Below, in pieces: positions 46,829 through 56,191 of a stretch of DNA of 64,000 bases. How positions within the stretch are numbered: position 1 is the stretch's first letter; each line of letters opens with the position of its first letter. The notes below the pieces were generated by a model. The model was not told the origin of the DNA. It was given only the letters and a program-made list of their open reading frames with translations, and searched no databases. The translations under genes were made by a program, and so were the position numbers. The stretch is from assembly GCF_003390395.1 (NCBI RefSeq), contig NZ_QUOV01000001.1, positions 2,418,001-2,482,000 on the forward strand. Direction: 5' to 3'. The DNA comes from Thalassotalea euphylliae. GTDB taxonomy: Bacteria; Pseudomonadota; Gammaproteobacteria; Enterobacterales; Alteromonadaceae.

Positions 46829-47527
46829 TTAGCTGCTAAGTGACTGATTGATCTCTCGCAATACTTGGTGAGGGTTATCTGATTTTGTGATTGGACGGCC
46901 AATTACTAAGTAATCTACACCAACAGCTACGGCCTGCTCAGGTGTCATGATACGTTTTTGATCATCCGTACTGCTACCTGCTGGTCGAATACCTGGAGTT
47001 ACCAGTTTAAAATCATCGCCAAAAGTATCTTTTAGTGATTCGGCTTCCCATGCAGAACATACCACACCATCTAGGCCAGCATTTTGTGTCAGTGTAGCTA
47101 GACTGTTAACATGCTCAGCAGGCGATTTTTCAATACTAATACCCGCAAGATCGTCTTGGCCCATGCTTGTTAGTACAGTCACTGCAATCAAAAGCGGTGC
47201 TTTATCACCATAAGGTAGTAACGCTTCTTTTGCTTTTTCCATCATTTTTGTACCACCAGAGGCATGTACATTTACCATCCATACACCTAATTCTGCAGCG
47301 GCAGTAACTGCTTTTGCCACTGTGTTTGGAATGTCATGAAATTTCAGATCTAAAAATACATCAAAGCCACGTTTAACGAGCTCGCGCACAAACTCAGGGC
47401 CAAAGTAAGTAAACATCTCTTTGCCTACCTTAAGGCGACAATCACCTGGCTGTATCTTATCTACAAAGGCTAGCGCGTCTGCTTGGTTATCAAAATCTAA
47501 AGCAACAACTACTTTTGCATCAGTCAT
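46829..47527 (-). CDS. pyrF: Orotidine 5'-phosphate decarboxylase
   Basis: A 232-residue TIM barrel that makes UMP from OMP. Seen: VALDFDN at the start, the catalytic segment [13 protein letters not shown] (Lys-Asp array), VVCSAWEAE and TPGIRPAGS. Divergent from the phosphodiesterase gene. A weak hairpin (46741-46761) lies after its stop. Confidence 0.95.
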   Translation of the reverse strand: MTDAKVVVALDFDNQADALAFVDKIQPGDCRLKVGKEMFTYFGPEFVRELVKRGFDVFLDLKFHDIPNTVAKAVTAAAELGVWMVNVHASGGTKMMEKAKEALLPYGDKAPLLIAVTVLTSMGQDDLAGISIEKSPAEHVNSLATLTQNAGLDGVVCSAWEAESLKDTFGDDFKLVTPGIRPAGSSTDDQKRIMTPEQAVAVGVDYLVIGRPITKSDNPHQVLREINQSLSS

Positions 47528-47745
47528 GAAGAAATCTCATTTGTAAAATTTGCGCTATTCTAGCTTGAAACTGTTTAAATATCGAAAGATTAGTTTATTG
47601 ATGGCCAAAACAATACCAATCTATCGCCAATAACAAGGCACTTGATCTATATGATCATTGATTTTTTCTAATCAATTGACTTAGATAAGAAATAAATTCT
47701 AAAGAAATACGATCTAGTAACTAATCTTAAATAAAAACTAAGCAT

Positions 47746-49962
47746 ATGAAGTCGATATTCAGCTCGTTTAAAAAGCGTCTCCAGCAGCCAAAACCTTTGC
47801 AGTGGTATATCAGTGCCCCCTTACCCCTGTTTGCCGGACTAGCGCTAATGTTGGTATTGCTAGTCGCACCCAAAGTCATTGAAGACCTAGTAAAAGCTAA
47901 TGCCGTTGAAACCGCGGTTGATTTGACTAAAACGTTGCAGAAAATCAGAAACTATTATGCAGAGCACGTGCTTAGTGAAGTAAGTAATACCGAAAGCATC
48001 GAAATCACCCACTTACATAAGCTGAGCGACAACAGTATCCCTATTCCAGCCACCTTTTTAATGGAAATGGCACAGTCATATTCTGAAGAAGACAAGCTAC
48101 GTGTCAATGTGACTAGCCCATACCCTTTTAATTCAAGAAAAAGCAGGGCCATGGATGACTTTCAAAAATTGGCATGGCAGCAATTAACACTTAATCCAGA
48201 ACAACCGGTTAGTACCTTTGATAATGTTGCGGGAAATCGTGTCGTTAAAGTAGCGCTTCCAGACAAACTAACAGCAAGTGCCTGTGTTGACTGCCACAAT
48301 TCTCATCAAGATTCGTCTAGAAGAGATTGGCAACTTGGCGATGTTAGAGGCATTCTGGAAATTACTGTCGATGTAGAGCTCAGTTTGAAACGTGCAAACC
48401 AACTAAGTTTTATGATGATTCTAGTGAGTTTTGTCAGCTTATTGATACTTGTACTGTTTAACCGCCATATTGCCAAAAAAGTTGTTACACCACTGTCTGC
48501 AATAACTTCAGCAATGACATCTTTGTCGGAACGCAAAATTGTCAGTACAGAAAGCTCACACTCAGGTTACAAAGAAGTTAATGCGCTAGGTAACGCATTT
48601 TTAAACTTCCAAAATAGTGAGCAGAAGCGACAAGCGCTAGAGAACGAAGTACGTCAACTTGCTTATTATGATTCGTTAACTGGCCTACCTAACCGCAGTG
48701 CCGCGTTAGAGCGGCTGAACGAGCAAGCAAATTTGGCAAGTACCAAGCATTCATTTGCGCTGATCATCATTAACATTGAAAAATTCAATGAGATAAACGA
48801 TACACTTGGCTACAACATTGGCGATCAAACACTAATCCAAGTAGCTAAACGCATCACCGACGTTTTTGCCCAAGAGTATGTTGCACGCTTTAATACCACA
48901 GAATTTGCGGTAATAATGCCGTGTAACAACGCCAAGGGCGAACCATGCCCATTGAAAGTAGAAGCAATGACCAAGCAAGTTATTAATCGCTTGCAATCGC
49001 CAATGATGATTGAGGAACATCAATTGCACTTGTCGATTTCAATTGGTATTAATCAAGTCGTGAATTCAGCGAGTAATGAACAACAAATAAATGAAATCGT
49101 CGCTCATGGTAATATTGCCCTTCACCAAGCTGAAACCAGCCATACGCAAAAAATTGTTACCTATACACCAGAGCTTTCCAATGCGCTCAACCAGCGTGTT
49201 TCAATGATTAAAGCACTTAAACTTGCCATTGCTAACAATGAATTAGTGCCTTTCTTTCAACCGCAGCTTGACTTAACTAGCGGTGAACTAGTGGGTGCCG
49301 AGGTACTACTTCGCTGGATCAAACCAGACGGCACATTGGTACCACCCTTTACTTTTATTCCACTTGCCGAAGCTTCAGGGTTGATTTTACCAATCGGTAA
49401 ACTCGTACTTGAACAAGCATGTCAGCTCAACAAGCAATGGCAAGACAAAGGATTTAAACCTTTTAGAGTGGCGGTAAATGTCTCAGGCGTGCAGTTTGAT
49501 CAGGACAACATCGTTGATGAAGTCAGTAATGCATTAACATTGTCTGGGTTAGAGCCTAAGTGGTTAGAACTTGAGGTTACAGAAACCGCGTTAATGGCAG
49601 ATATTAACGAAATCATCGCTAAGTTGTCACAGCTTCGAGAACTAGGGATTGAATTAGCCATTGACGATTTTGGCACTGGCTATTCTTCATTAAACTATTT
49701 GAAACGCCTGCCAATTAATCGACTGAAAATAGATCAGTCTTTTGTCCGCAATGTTATCGACAATGAAGACGATCAAGCAATTATTGAAATGATTTTAAAT
49801 CTAGGTAAATCAATGAAGCTTAGTGTGCTCGCGGAGGGCGTTGAAGGGCCCGCGGAAGAAGCATTTTTGAAATCAATGAACTGTGATGAAGTGCAGGGTT
49901 ACTATTACGCTAAGCCTATGCCTGCAAGTGATTTTGAAGTTTATTTATCTAAACTCAACTAA
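47746..49962 (+). CDS. Membrane c-di-GMP phosphodiesterase with periplasmic haem-motif sensor (DUF3365-degenerate GGDEF-EAL)
   Basis: A 738-residue protein. Order: N-terminal helix (about 24-44), a periplasmic DUF3365 (Tll0287-like) domain with CVDCHN (C180, C183, H184), a c-type haem attachment motif, a second helix (about 222-242), a HAMP-like linker, a GGDEF domain and a C-terminal EAL domain. The GGDEF signature is replaced by NTTEF (383-387), so it should not make c-di-GMP. The EAL domain keeps its residues: E519 in EVLLRW, NVSGVQF, EVTET, D640-D641 in DDFGTGYSS, K in INRLKIDQSFV and EGVEG..QGYY. I infer a haem-linked redox or gas sensor that lowers c-di-GMP. The family's ligand is unproven. 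Confidence 0.88.
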   Translation: MKSIFSSFKKRLQQPKPLQWYISAPLPLFAGLALMLVLLVAPKVIEDLVKANAVETAVDLTKTLQKIRNYYAEHVLSEVSNTESIEITHLHKLSDNSIPIPATFLMEMAQSYSEEDKLRVNVTSPYPFNSRKSRAMDDFQKLAWQQLTLNPEQPVSTFDNVAGNRVVKVALPDKLTASACVDCHNSHQDSSRRDWQLGDVRGILEITVDVELSLKRANQLSFMMILVSFVSLLILVLFNRHIAKKVVTPLSAITSAMTSLSERKIVSTESSHSGYKEVNALGNAFLNFQNSEQKRQALENEVRQLAYYDSLTGLPNRSAALERLNEQANLASTKHSFALIIINIEKFNEINDTLGYNIGDQTLIQVAKRITDVFAQEYVARFNTTEFAVIMPCNNAKGEPCPLKVEAMTKQVINRLQSPMMIEEHQLHLSISIGINQVVNSASNEQQINEIVAHGNIALHQAETSHTQKIVTYTPELSNALNQRVSMIKALKLAIANNELVPFFQPQLDLTSGELVGAEVLLRWIKPDGTLVPPFTFIPLAEASGLILPIGKLVLEQACQLNKQWQDKGFKPFRVAVNVSGVQFDQDNIVDEVSNALTLSGLEPKWLELEVTETALMADINEIIAKLSQLRELGIELAIDDFGTGYSSLNYLKRLPINRLKIDQSFVRNVIDNEDDQAIIEMILNLGKSMKLSVLAEGVEGPAEEAFLKSMNCDEVQGYYYAKPMPASDFEVYLSKLN

Positions 49963-50243
49963 GGCTAATTAATGTAACTATTGCGAATATTGCATGTTCA
50001 AGCACTAACTCGTTGCGCTCTTGTTAACATTACTCTAGATATGATGATTGACAGCTGAGCGCAGTAAAATTTAAGAGCTTAGCAATAAGTGTAGTTTCGC
50101 CCAGTTTTTTCTAGCCTTTTGCTAACAATTTCTATTTAGCCTTAAGGTAGTGAATAAACTATTAGCCCACCTTGTCTACTTCCCAATGAATGTAACAGTT
50201 TTCTGCCAAGGTAAACCTGCGAATAAAAAGCTAATCAGATAGC

Positions 50244-50873
50244 TCAAAAGCTAGTTTTATCAGTTTTTGATAGGCACCTAAAACCGCTCAGAAATTCCTG
50301 ATAGCCCTTGCTGTCGAAATTAGTTGAACATTGGTTTAAATAACCATGTGAATATGGCACTTGATAGGCGGTCACATTTTCTTTAGTGGCCAATTTTTCA
50401 GTGAGTGCAGTTACGTCAAAATGAGATTCAGATTGCGGAAAAATTAGCCTTGTTTCTACATCAGGTGCTAGCGCGCTATAGTTGCGAATTTGACCACCAT
50501 AAATACCGATAAACCTCCCTATTTCCGGTAGATTATAATCAAATAATAAACCAGTGTTATTCGAATGGCATGCCAGTAACCAAGCGGCAGATGCACCAAC
50601 GCTAAAACCTAACACTGTTAAAGGCTTTGCTAGTTCATCTTGATTTAATGAAGTTAGAAATTTAACCAGCATATCAGCGTATGTTTCAACGCCAATATGC
50701 TGAGAGAAATACTGATAGGCAGCTTGTTCGTCGGTGAAATTAAGCTTTTCACCTTGGTATGGATCAAACAAAACTGTTTGCGAGCCTGTTATATCGGCAA
50801 GTGAATTAGCGAGCGCTTCAAACGCAGGTGTGCGACCGAAGATATCGCTTACCAATACTATCGTCACCTGCAT
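50244..50873 (-). CDS. Alpha/beta hydrolase (dienelactone-hydrolase-like)
   Basis: A 209-residue cytoplasmic hydrolase. The nucleophile serine is in GFSVGASAAW, and the catalytic histidine is in PYSHGYLN near the C-terminus. The overall layout is that of dienelactone hydrolases and small carboxylesterases. Substrate unknown. The gap of 30 bases to the helicase gene upstream, on the same strand, allows co-transcription. Confidence 0.75.
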   Translation of the reverse strand: MQVTIVLVSDIFGRTPAFEALANSLADITGSQTVLFDPYQGEKLNFTDEQAAYQYFSQHIGVETYADMLVKFLTSLNQDELAKPLTVLGFSVGASAAWLLACHSNNTGLLFDYNLPEIGRFIGIYGGQIRNYSALAPDVETRLIFPQSESHFDVTALTEKLATKENVTAYQVPYSHGYLNQCSTNFDSKGYQEFLSGFRCLSKTDKTSF

Positions 50874-50903
50874 ATTCCCTTAAACACGCAAAAATACCTA
50901 GCC

Positions 50904-52271
50904 TTATTCTTCGTCCTGCTTGTCTATTTCTTGGGCTATCTCGCGATCTATTTCGTTGGGCGCTAACTTAGGACCTTTACGCATAATTGGCATATCGCCA
51001 GCGTCTTGTAGTGTAAACATAGTTTTCTTATTCACACGTTTAGCTTTTGGTGCTGTCGATTTAGCCGCTGCTTTTTTCGGCTGCACTTTTTTCATTGGCT
51101 TTTTCTTCGGCTTAGGTTTTAAGCCTTTAAACTTGGCTTTTAAACCTTCAATTTCATCAAAGCTTATAGTTTGCTGTAAAAAGCCTTCTACATTTTTGAA
51201 GCTCAGCCAGTCTTTAGGACCAACAAATGAGATGGCATCACCTTTGTTACCTGCACGACCTGTACGACCGATGCGGTGGACAAATTCTTCGGTATGCTTC
51301 GGCATATCAAAATTGATCACGTGCGATACATTCATTAGATCTAAGCCACGCGAAGCGAGGTCTGTAGTGATCAATACTTTGTGACGACCTTTAGCAAAAC
51401 TTTCCATAATCTGGTTGCGCTTGCTTTGGTTTAAATCACCGCTTAGGGCAATGGCGTCTATGCCCTGCTCGCTTAGCTCTCCTGCCAAACGTTCAGTATC
51501 ACTGCGGGTTGCAGTAAAGATGATTAGCTGCTGAATCTCTTCATTTTTTAGCACATGGCTCAGCATAGCTTGCTTGTGATCTAGGTTGTCCACTAGATAA
51601 AAACGTTTGTTGATATCTTGGTGCTCAGTGTGACCGTGTTCAATCGCGATACGCTTAGGTGACTTTAATAAATCAACAGCAAAGTCATTGACTTGGGCGT
51701 GATCTAAGGTTGCTGAGAATAGCAAGGTTTGGCGTTTACGGTGATCGGCTGCCTTATTTATTTTCGCTAGTTGCTCAGCAAAACCTAAGTCGAGCATGCG
51801 ATCGGCTTCATCGAGTACTAAAAGCTCTAAACCTTGTAAGTAGAAATGCCCTTGGTCTAAGTGATCCGCTAAACGACCTGGCGTTGCCACAATAAAGTGT
51901 GGATCTTTACTTAAGGTTTTGACCTGATCGTTAAAGTTTTCACCACCTAAAATTAATACCGTTTTAAATTGAGTATTGGCGGTAAATAAGCGCAGTTGAC
52001 CGTATACTTGTTTCGCTAATTCGCGCGTTGGCGCCAAAATCAATACACGCGGATCTTTCTTGGATAACGCGCGTTGAGTACTAACACGTTGAATAGCTGG
52101 CAAAATAAAGGCTAAGGTTTTACCCGAGCCAGTTTTAGAAGACGCAATTAAGTCGTGACCTGCCACTGCAACCGGAATGGCTTTAGTTTGAATTTCGGTA
52201 GGCTCAGTAAACCCTTGATGTTCAATACTTTCCATTAAACGTTTATCTAAACCAAAATTGCTAAAATTCAA
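50904..52271 (-). CDS. DEAD-box RNA helicase
   Basis: A 455-residue helicase with all core motifs: Q motif (GFTEPTEIQTKAIP), I ASSKTGSGKT, Ia PTRELA, II LDEADRMLD, III SATLD, V TTDLASRGLD, VI HRIGRTGRAG. The lysine-rich tail (KPKPKKKPMKK) should bind RNA non-specifically. It resembles SrmB or RhlE-type helicases that assist ribosome assembly and cold adaptation, but I cannot assign the subgroup, so no symbol is given. Hydrolase gene follows in the same direction. Confidence 0.93.
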   Translation of the reverse strand: MNFSNFGLDKRLMESIEHQGFTEPTEIQTKAIPVAVAGHDLIASSKTGSGKTLAFILPAIQRVSTQRALSKKDPRVLILAPTRELAKQVYGQLRLFTANTQFKTVLILGGENFNDQVKTLSKDPHFIVATPGRLADHLDQGHFYLQGLELLVLDEADRMLDLGFAEQLAKINKAADHRKRQTLLFSATLDHAQVNDFAVDLLKSPKRIAIEHGHTEHQDINKRFYLVDNLDHKQAMLSHVLKNEEIQQLIIFTATRSDTERLAGELSEQGIDAIALSGDLNQSKRNQIMESFAKGRHKVLITTDLASRGLDLMNVSHVINFDMPKHTEEFVHRIGRTGRAGNKGDAISFVGPKDWLSFKNVEGFLQQTISFDEIEGLKAKFKGLKPKPKKKPMKKVQPKKAAAKSTAPKAKRVNKKTMFTLQDAGDMPIMRKGPKLAPNEIDREIAQEIDKQDEE

Positions 52272-52370
52272 TACTGTCTCCTAAAAATAAAATCTTGAAT
52301 GACCTCATTATAGTTGCTCTGACCGCGACAACTTAACTAACAAAGTCGATGTAACTAATAAAAACTAAAA

Positions 52371-52410
52371 ATGCTGAGCTGCCACATTTATAGAACTAGC
52401 AGCTCAGCAT
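52371..52410 (-). terminator. Terminator after gltX
   Basis: Twelve-bp stem ATGCTGAGCTGC / GCAGCTCAGCAT with a 16-base loop, followed by TTTTAGTTTTT on the minus strand, about 55 bases beyond the gltX stop. Confidence 0.85.
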
Positions 52411-52463
52411 TCAAAAAGATAATGACTAGGTGCTTGCAGCCATCATAGCCATATAATAAACAA

Positions 52464-53876
52464 TTAACTGTTCGCAACGCGCTCAGCAATAACCGCTAAC
52501 GCCATATCAATACGCGCTAATACTTTTTCTTTTGGTAAAAGCTCTAGCGTGATATCAAGCGATGGTGAGTTACCAGCGCCCGTTGCCGCAACGCGAAGTG
52601 GCATACCCACTTTACCCATGCCTAAGCCAAGTTCTTCAGCCGTACCGTTAATCGCAGCGTGAATATCTGCTGCAACCCAGTTTTCAAGCGCAGCTAGCTT
52701 TTCTTTCACTAAAGTTAACGGCTCTGCCGCTACTGGACGTAAGTGTTTTTTCGCCGCTGTTGCATCAAACTCGGTAAAGTCTTGGTAGAAATAGCTAGAA
52801 ATTTGCGCCATTTCTTTCAATGTTTTAACGCGATCTGCTTGTACTTTAACGATTTCAGCCAGTGCAGGGCCATTGTCAGTAGTGATACCTTGATCAGCCA
52901 TATGCCATGCTAAATGCTCAGCCACATATTCTGGATCCATGGTTTTCATGTAGTGCTGGTTTACCCAGATAAGCTTGTCTGTGTTAAACGCTGATGGCGC
53001 ACGGTTACAACCGGTTAAGTCGAATAGCTCAATCATTTCATCAATTGAGAAAATTTCTTGGTCGCCGTGTGACCAACCTAAACGCACTAAGTAGTTTAAT
53101 AACGCTTCTGGCAGGTAACCTTCATCGCGATATTGCATTACGCTAACCGCGCCGTGACGCTTAGATAGACGCTTGCCGTCATCACCTAATATCATTGGAA
53201 TATGAGCGTACTCAGGCAAGGTTGCGCCTAACGCATTTAAGATGTTGATTTGACGCGGCGTGTTGTTAACGTGATCATCACCGCGAACCACGTGAGTTAC
53301 ACCCATATCCCAGTCATCAACAACAACGGTTAAGTTATACGTTGGGCTGCCGTCTGAACGTGCGATAATCAAGTCATCAAGTTCTTGGTTAGCAATTACG
53401 ATCTCGCCTTTAACTAAGTCTTTGATCACCACTTCACCGTCTAATGGGTTTTTAAAGCGAATTACGTAAGGCTTATCTTCAGGCCAATCTGTGCGCTCAC
53501 GCCACATGCCGTTGTACTTCTCTTTTTCGCCTTTTTCACGCGCTGCTTCACGCATGGCTTCAACTTCTTCTGGCGTGCAGTAACAGCGATAAGCATTACC
53601 TGATTCAATTAACTGCGCAATCACTTCTTTATAACGGTCAAAACGCTCTGTTTGGAAGTAAGGGCCTTTGGTCCAATCTAACTTTAACCAGTTCATACCA
53701 TCCATAATGGCGTCAACCGATTCCTGAGTTGAACGCTCTAAATCGGTATCTTCGATACGTAGGATAAAGTCGCCGCCATTTTTCTTTGCATATAACCAGC
53801 TATATAAAGCAGTACGAGCACCGCCAACGTGAAGGTAACCGGTTGGGCTTGGCGCAAAACGCGTAGTTAAAGTCAT
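52464..53876 (-). CDS. gltX: Glutamyl-tRNA synthetase
   Basis: A 470-residue class I aminoacyl-tRNA synthetase charging tRNA-Glu. Seen: HIGH-like [12 protein letters not shown], the KMSKS-like RLSKRHG, and the C-terminal anticodon-binding helical domain. The ATG at 53876 ([11 protein letters not shown]) is the family's start, with GGTGA before it; a frame beginning 18 residues earlier is rejected. Upstream lies the tRNA-Val cluster on the opposite strand. Confidence 0.96.
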   Translation of the reverse strand: MTLTTRFAPSPTGYLHVGGARTALYSWLYAKKNGGDFILRIEDTDLERSTQESVDAIMDGMNWLKLDWTKGPYFQTERFDRYKEVIAQLIESGNAYRCYCTPEEVEAMREAAREKGEKEKYNGMWRERTDWPEDKPYVIRFKNPLDGEVVIKDLVKGEIVIANQELDDLIIARSDGSPTYNLTVVVDDWDMGVTHVVRGDDHVNNTPRQINILNALGATLPEYAHIPMILGDDGKRLSKRHGAVSVMQYRDEGYLPEALLNYLVRLGWSHGDQEIFSIDEMIELFDLTGCNRAPSAFNTDKLIWVNQHYMKTMDPEYVAEHLAWHMADQGITTDNGPALAEIVKVQADRVKTLKEMAQISSYFYQDFTEFDATAAKKHLRPVAAEPLTLVKEKLAALENWVAADIHAAINGTAEELGLGMGKVGMPLRVAATGAGNSPSLDITLELLPKEKVLARIDMALAVIAERVANS

Positions 53877-54116
53877 AAGTAATTCACCAACTAATTGAGT
53901 GAACAGACAAAGCGCGGTTTGCCTGTTCATTATTCTTAAAAAATTGCGCGCTATTTTATCAGCGCTATGCCTTATATAACAGCCTTATATACTAGCTTTT
54001 ATTATGGTGAATACTGTTTAAGTGCCAAGAAAAGTATGTAAAACCAACACATTGCCGAATATTCCCGCAAACCATCTAAAATGCTGGCGATTTTCATAAA
54101 AATCGACTTTTATGTG

Positions 54117-54144
54117 TTGACAGTAAATCAAAGCTCCCTATAAT
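54117..54144 (+). promoter_or_regulatory. Promoter of the tRNA-Val cluster
   Basis: Near-consensus TTGACA (54117-54122), a 16-base spacer and TATAAT (54139-54144). The bases after the -10 (ACGCCCCCAC) form a GC-rich discriminator, the usual mark of promoters repressed by ppGpp in the stringent response. Confidence 0.9.
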
Positions 54145-54160
54145 ACGCCCCCACAGAGAC

Positions 54161-54236
54161 GGACGGTTAGCTCAGTTGGGAGAGCACCGCCCTTACAAGG
54201 CGGGGGTCACTGGTTCAAGCCCAGTACCGTCCACCA
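54161..54236 (+). tRNA. tRNA-Val (anticodon UAC), copy 1
   Basis: A 76-base cloverleaf with encoded CCA: acceptor GGACGGT / ACCGTCC, D-arm GCTC / GAGC, anticodon stem CCGCC / GGCGG around CTTACAA, and T-arm ACTGG / CCAGT around TTCAAGC. Anticodon UAC reads GUA and other valine codons. It lies 17 bases downstream of the -10 element and is identical in sequence to the next four copies. Confidence 0.98.
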
Positions 54237-54311
54237 CTTCTCACCTCAGGTTTTAAGTGTTAGGTCTCAATCACTTTATTACTCAGTGACTAAATAAGTA
54301 AATAATGACTC

Positions 54312-54387
54312 GGACGGTTAGCTCAGTTGGGAGAGCACCGCCCTTACAAGGCGGGGGTCACTGGTTCAAGCCCAGTACCGTCCACCA
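54312..54387 (+). tRNA. tRNA-Val (anticodon UAC), copy 2
   Basis: Identical to copy 1 over all 76 bases. It is 75 bases after copy 1. Confidence 0.98.
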
Positions 54388-54430
54388 CTATCTTTTTTGG
54401 TAGTAATGGTCTAGATGGTTTGTAAAAATG

Positions 54431-54493
54431 GAGTACACCTTCTACTCTTTACAACCCGAACCAAGTCACTGATTCAAATCAGTAACTTAACCA
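54431..54493 (+). pseudogene. Decayed tRNA-Val copy (ghost A)
   Basis: The segment after copy 2 ends with GTCACTGATTCAAATCAGTA, which follows the T-arm of the real tRNA (GTCACTGGTTCAAGCCCAGT) with only a few changes, and is followed by CCACTT as the real copies are. The flank just downstream (CTTGAGAAACAAGTGGCTAA) is the same as that after the intact copy 4. The 5' half is too altered to fold as a tRNA, although CTTTACAA echoes the anticodon loop. It looks like a broken member of the array. Confidence 0.6.
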
Positions 54494-54540
54494 CTTCTCT
54501 TGAGAAACAAGTGGCTAAATAAAGATAACTCAATCGACCC

Positions 54541-54616
54541 GGACGGTTAGCTCAGTTGGGAGAGCACCGCCCTTACAAGGCGGGGGTCACTGGTTCAAGC
54601 CCAGTACCGTCCACCA
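54541..54616 (+). tRNA. tRNA-Val (anticodon UAC), copy 3
   Basis: Identical to copy 1. It begins 229 bases after the start of copy 2, the period of the large repeat unit. Confidence 0.98.
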
Positions 54617-54658
54617 CTATCTTTATTGGTAGTAACGGTCTAGATGGTTTGTAAAAAT

Positions 54659-54722
54659 GAAGTACACCTTCTACTCTTTACAACCCGAACCAAGTCACTG
54701 ATTCAAATCAGTAACTTAACCA
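54659..54722 (+). pseudogene. Decayed tRNA-Val copy (ghost B)
   Basis: Nearly the same sequence as ghost A, at the same position in the next 228-base unit: GTCACTGATTCAAATCAGTA followed by CCACTT and the same downstream hairpin. Close identity of the two ghosts shows the unit was duplicated after decay. Confidence 0.6.
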
Positions 54723-54768
54723 CTTCTTTTGAGAAACGAGTGGCTAAACAAAGATAACTCAACGACCC

Positions 54769-54844
54769 GGACGGTTAGCTCAGTTGGGAGAGCACCGCCC
54801 TTACAAGGCGGGGGTCACTGGTTCAAGCCCAGTACCGTCCACCA
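54769..54844 (+). tRNA. tRNA-Val (anticodon UAC), copy 4
   Basis: Identical to copy 1. The short spacer that follows is equivalent to the 3' part of the long spacers that trails the ghosts. Confidence 0.98.
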
Positions 54845-54865
54845 CTTTTCTTGAGAAACAAGTGG
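54842..54865 (+). repeat. Spacer hairpin after tRNA copy 4
   Basis: CCACTT (which includes the CCA end of copy 4) pairs with AAGTGG at 54860-54865. Equivalent hairpins occur at 54491-54514 and 54720-54743 directly after the two ghosts (the last with one G-T pair). They may guide 3' processing. Confidence 0.6.
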
Positions 54866-54891
54866 CTAAATAAAGATAACTCAAACGACCC

Positions 54892-54967
54892 GGACGGTTA
54901 GCTCAGTTGGGAGAGCACCGCCCTTACAAGGCGGGGGTCACTGGTTCAAGCCCAGTACCGTCCACCA
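54892..54967 (+). tRNA. tRNA-Val (anticodon UAC), copy 5
   Basis: Identical to copy 1; last intact copy of the array. No clear terminator hairpin directly follows. Confidence 0.98.
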
Positions 54968-55564
54968 CTTCTTAAAGTTATATCCTCTTAATTTATCCAT
55001 TTATTCGTTTATCCCTTAATCTAGTCCTGTAAGTTTTATTCCTTTAACTACTGGTAAGCAAAGAGAACTCTTTACTCTTTACTCTTTACTCTTTAAAACC
55101 TATACCAATGCATTAGTTCAAGCCCTACACTTTCAGCTACGTTTAATTTTCTTCTTAATACTCTATTTAGTTCTAAAAATTAAGAACACTTTGTACGGTT
55201 TGTAAACACCACAGAGCTATTACTTCACCAGCGCTATTTACTAACACTGTTTGCCAACACTAGTTGCTCCCTAGCCAAAGGCTTTGAAGTAAAGAAACCA
55301 TTCTAATTTTGTCCGCTATTGTCAAAAATAAATGAGTTGTCACGTGCTCTTATTCCATAATAAATTCTGTTTTCAAAACTTTATTTATTACGACTCATAA
55401 TGACTTCTGTCTATTCATCAAAGCTCGCTTCAGATTACTTGCCCAAATATGTGCTATCGTTATTTTTTAATGACTTTATTTTGACTAAATAAAATGTGTG
55501 GTTGGGTAGACTTCCCACCTCTACCTAGTAGTTGTAAGGGACACTTACGTATAGGAAATATCCA
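54968..55564. other. Gene-free stretch after the tRNA cluster
   Basis: About 600 bases without a credible gene. It contains four tandem ACTCTTT units (55067-55094), followed by a segment (55091-55131) that parallels the ghost tRNA sequences in a few blocks (CTTTA, ACCAA, GTTCAAGCCC), possibly a third, older remnant. The rest is AT-rich and holds the promoter of the next gene. Confidence 0.55.
55067..55094 (+). repeat. Tandem heptamer repeat
   Basis: Four perfect copies of ACTCTTT. The motif also occurs singly in the tRNA spacers (CTACTCTTTAC), so it probably expanded from that sequence. Confidence 0.8.
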
Positions 55565-55987
55565 ATGGCTACAATCACATTAACCGAAGAACAGCGTAAA
55601 GCGATAAAGCAGGATTTTGAAAACCAAGTAGAAATGCTGAGTGACGAAGAAGTTGAGGTACTCGCAAGTAAGATCAATGACAAGGTCAATATTCCCTTCG
55701 TTAGAGAGAAAAAGGAGCAAATGATCTTAGTCAAAACGGTGAAAAAGTTTGATCGCCTGCTCTATAAAAACTTGCCAAATGAGTTGTACGGTTTAGTTAA
55801 AGACTCACAAGATGGCATCTCTGATGACGAAGCCAAAGAGCTTGAAGCTACCTTAACCGAAAGACTTAACAAAAAGTTTGATATTCCCTACATCCCAGAA
55901 ATCATTGAAGTTAAAATTTTTAAGTTATTAGTTGGCTTTATTGTAAGTGCGATGAGAAAAAACTTCAGCATTCTTCACCAAGCTTGA
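55565..55987 (+). CDS. Unrecognised 140-residue protein with an internal duplication
   Basis: A charged, mostly helical protein with no signal peptide. The two halves look like copies of one unit of about 50 residues: LSDEEVEVLASKINDKVNIP with FVRE (about 25-50) and ISDDEAKELEATLTERLNKK with IPYIPE (about 83-112), each followed by a run of helix-forming hydrophobic residues that is most pronounced at the C-terminus (IFKLLVGFIVSAM). The ATG has AGGA eight bases before it. I do not recognise the family and cannot propose a function. A large imperfect inverted repeat follows at 56000-56048. Confidence 0.75.
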   Translation: MATITLTEEQRKAIKQDFENQVEMLSDEEVEVLASKINDKVNIPFVREKKEQMILVKTVKKFDRLLYKNLPNELYGLVKDSQDGISDDEAKELEATLTERLNKKFDIPYIPEIIEVKIFKLLVGFIVSAMRKNFSILHQA

Positions 55988-55999
55988 TCACTATCGGTA

Positions 56000-56048
56000 C
56001 TATGGAAGGTTAACAACTATAGCCTTGTTACTAAAAAGCCTTCCATAG
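56000..56048. repeat. Two-part inverted repeat after the duplicated protein
   Basis: Outer arms CTATGGAAGG / CCTTCCATAG (10 bp, perfect) and inner arms TAACAA / TTGTTA. It lies 13 bases after the stop codon. There is no T run, so it may be a stability hairpin or factor-dependent terminator. Confidence 0.6.
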
Positions 56049-56191
56049 CGTAAAGTTCGCCCTCACTTTTAGGGTACTCCTTTATTTGCTCCCCAATGCT
56101 GAGTAAACGCCATATCTCACTTAGTAAATGACTAGTTTAAGTCTATAATCCAAGATAATTATTCAAAGATTATCAAATAGTATTAAACAAT

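Noticed and set aside
54117..55564. tRNA cluster as an integration site for a genomic island
   Set aside because: All five tRNA genes are intact, there is no integrase gene, and no att-like duplicate of the tRNA 3' end occurs beyond the ghosts within the window. The ghosts repeat with the array period, which speaks for array duplication.
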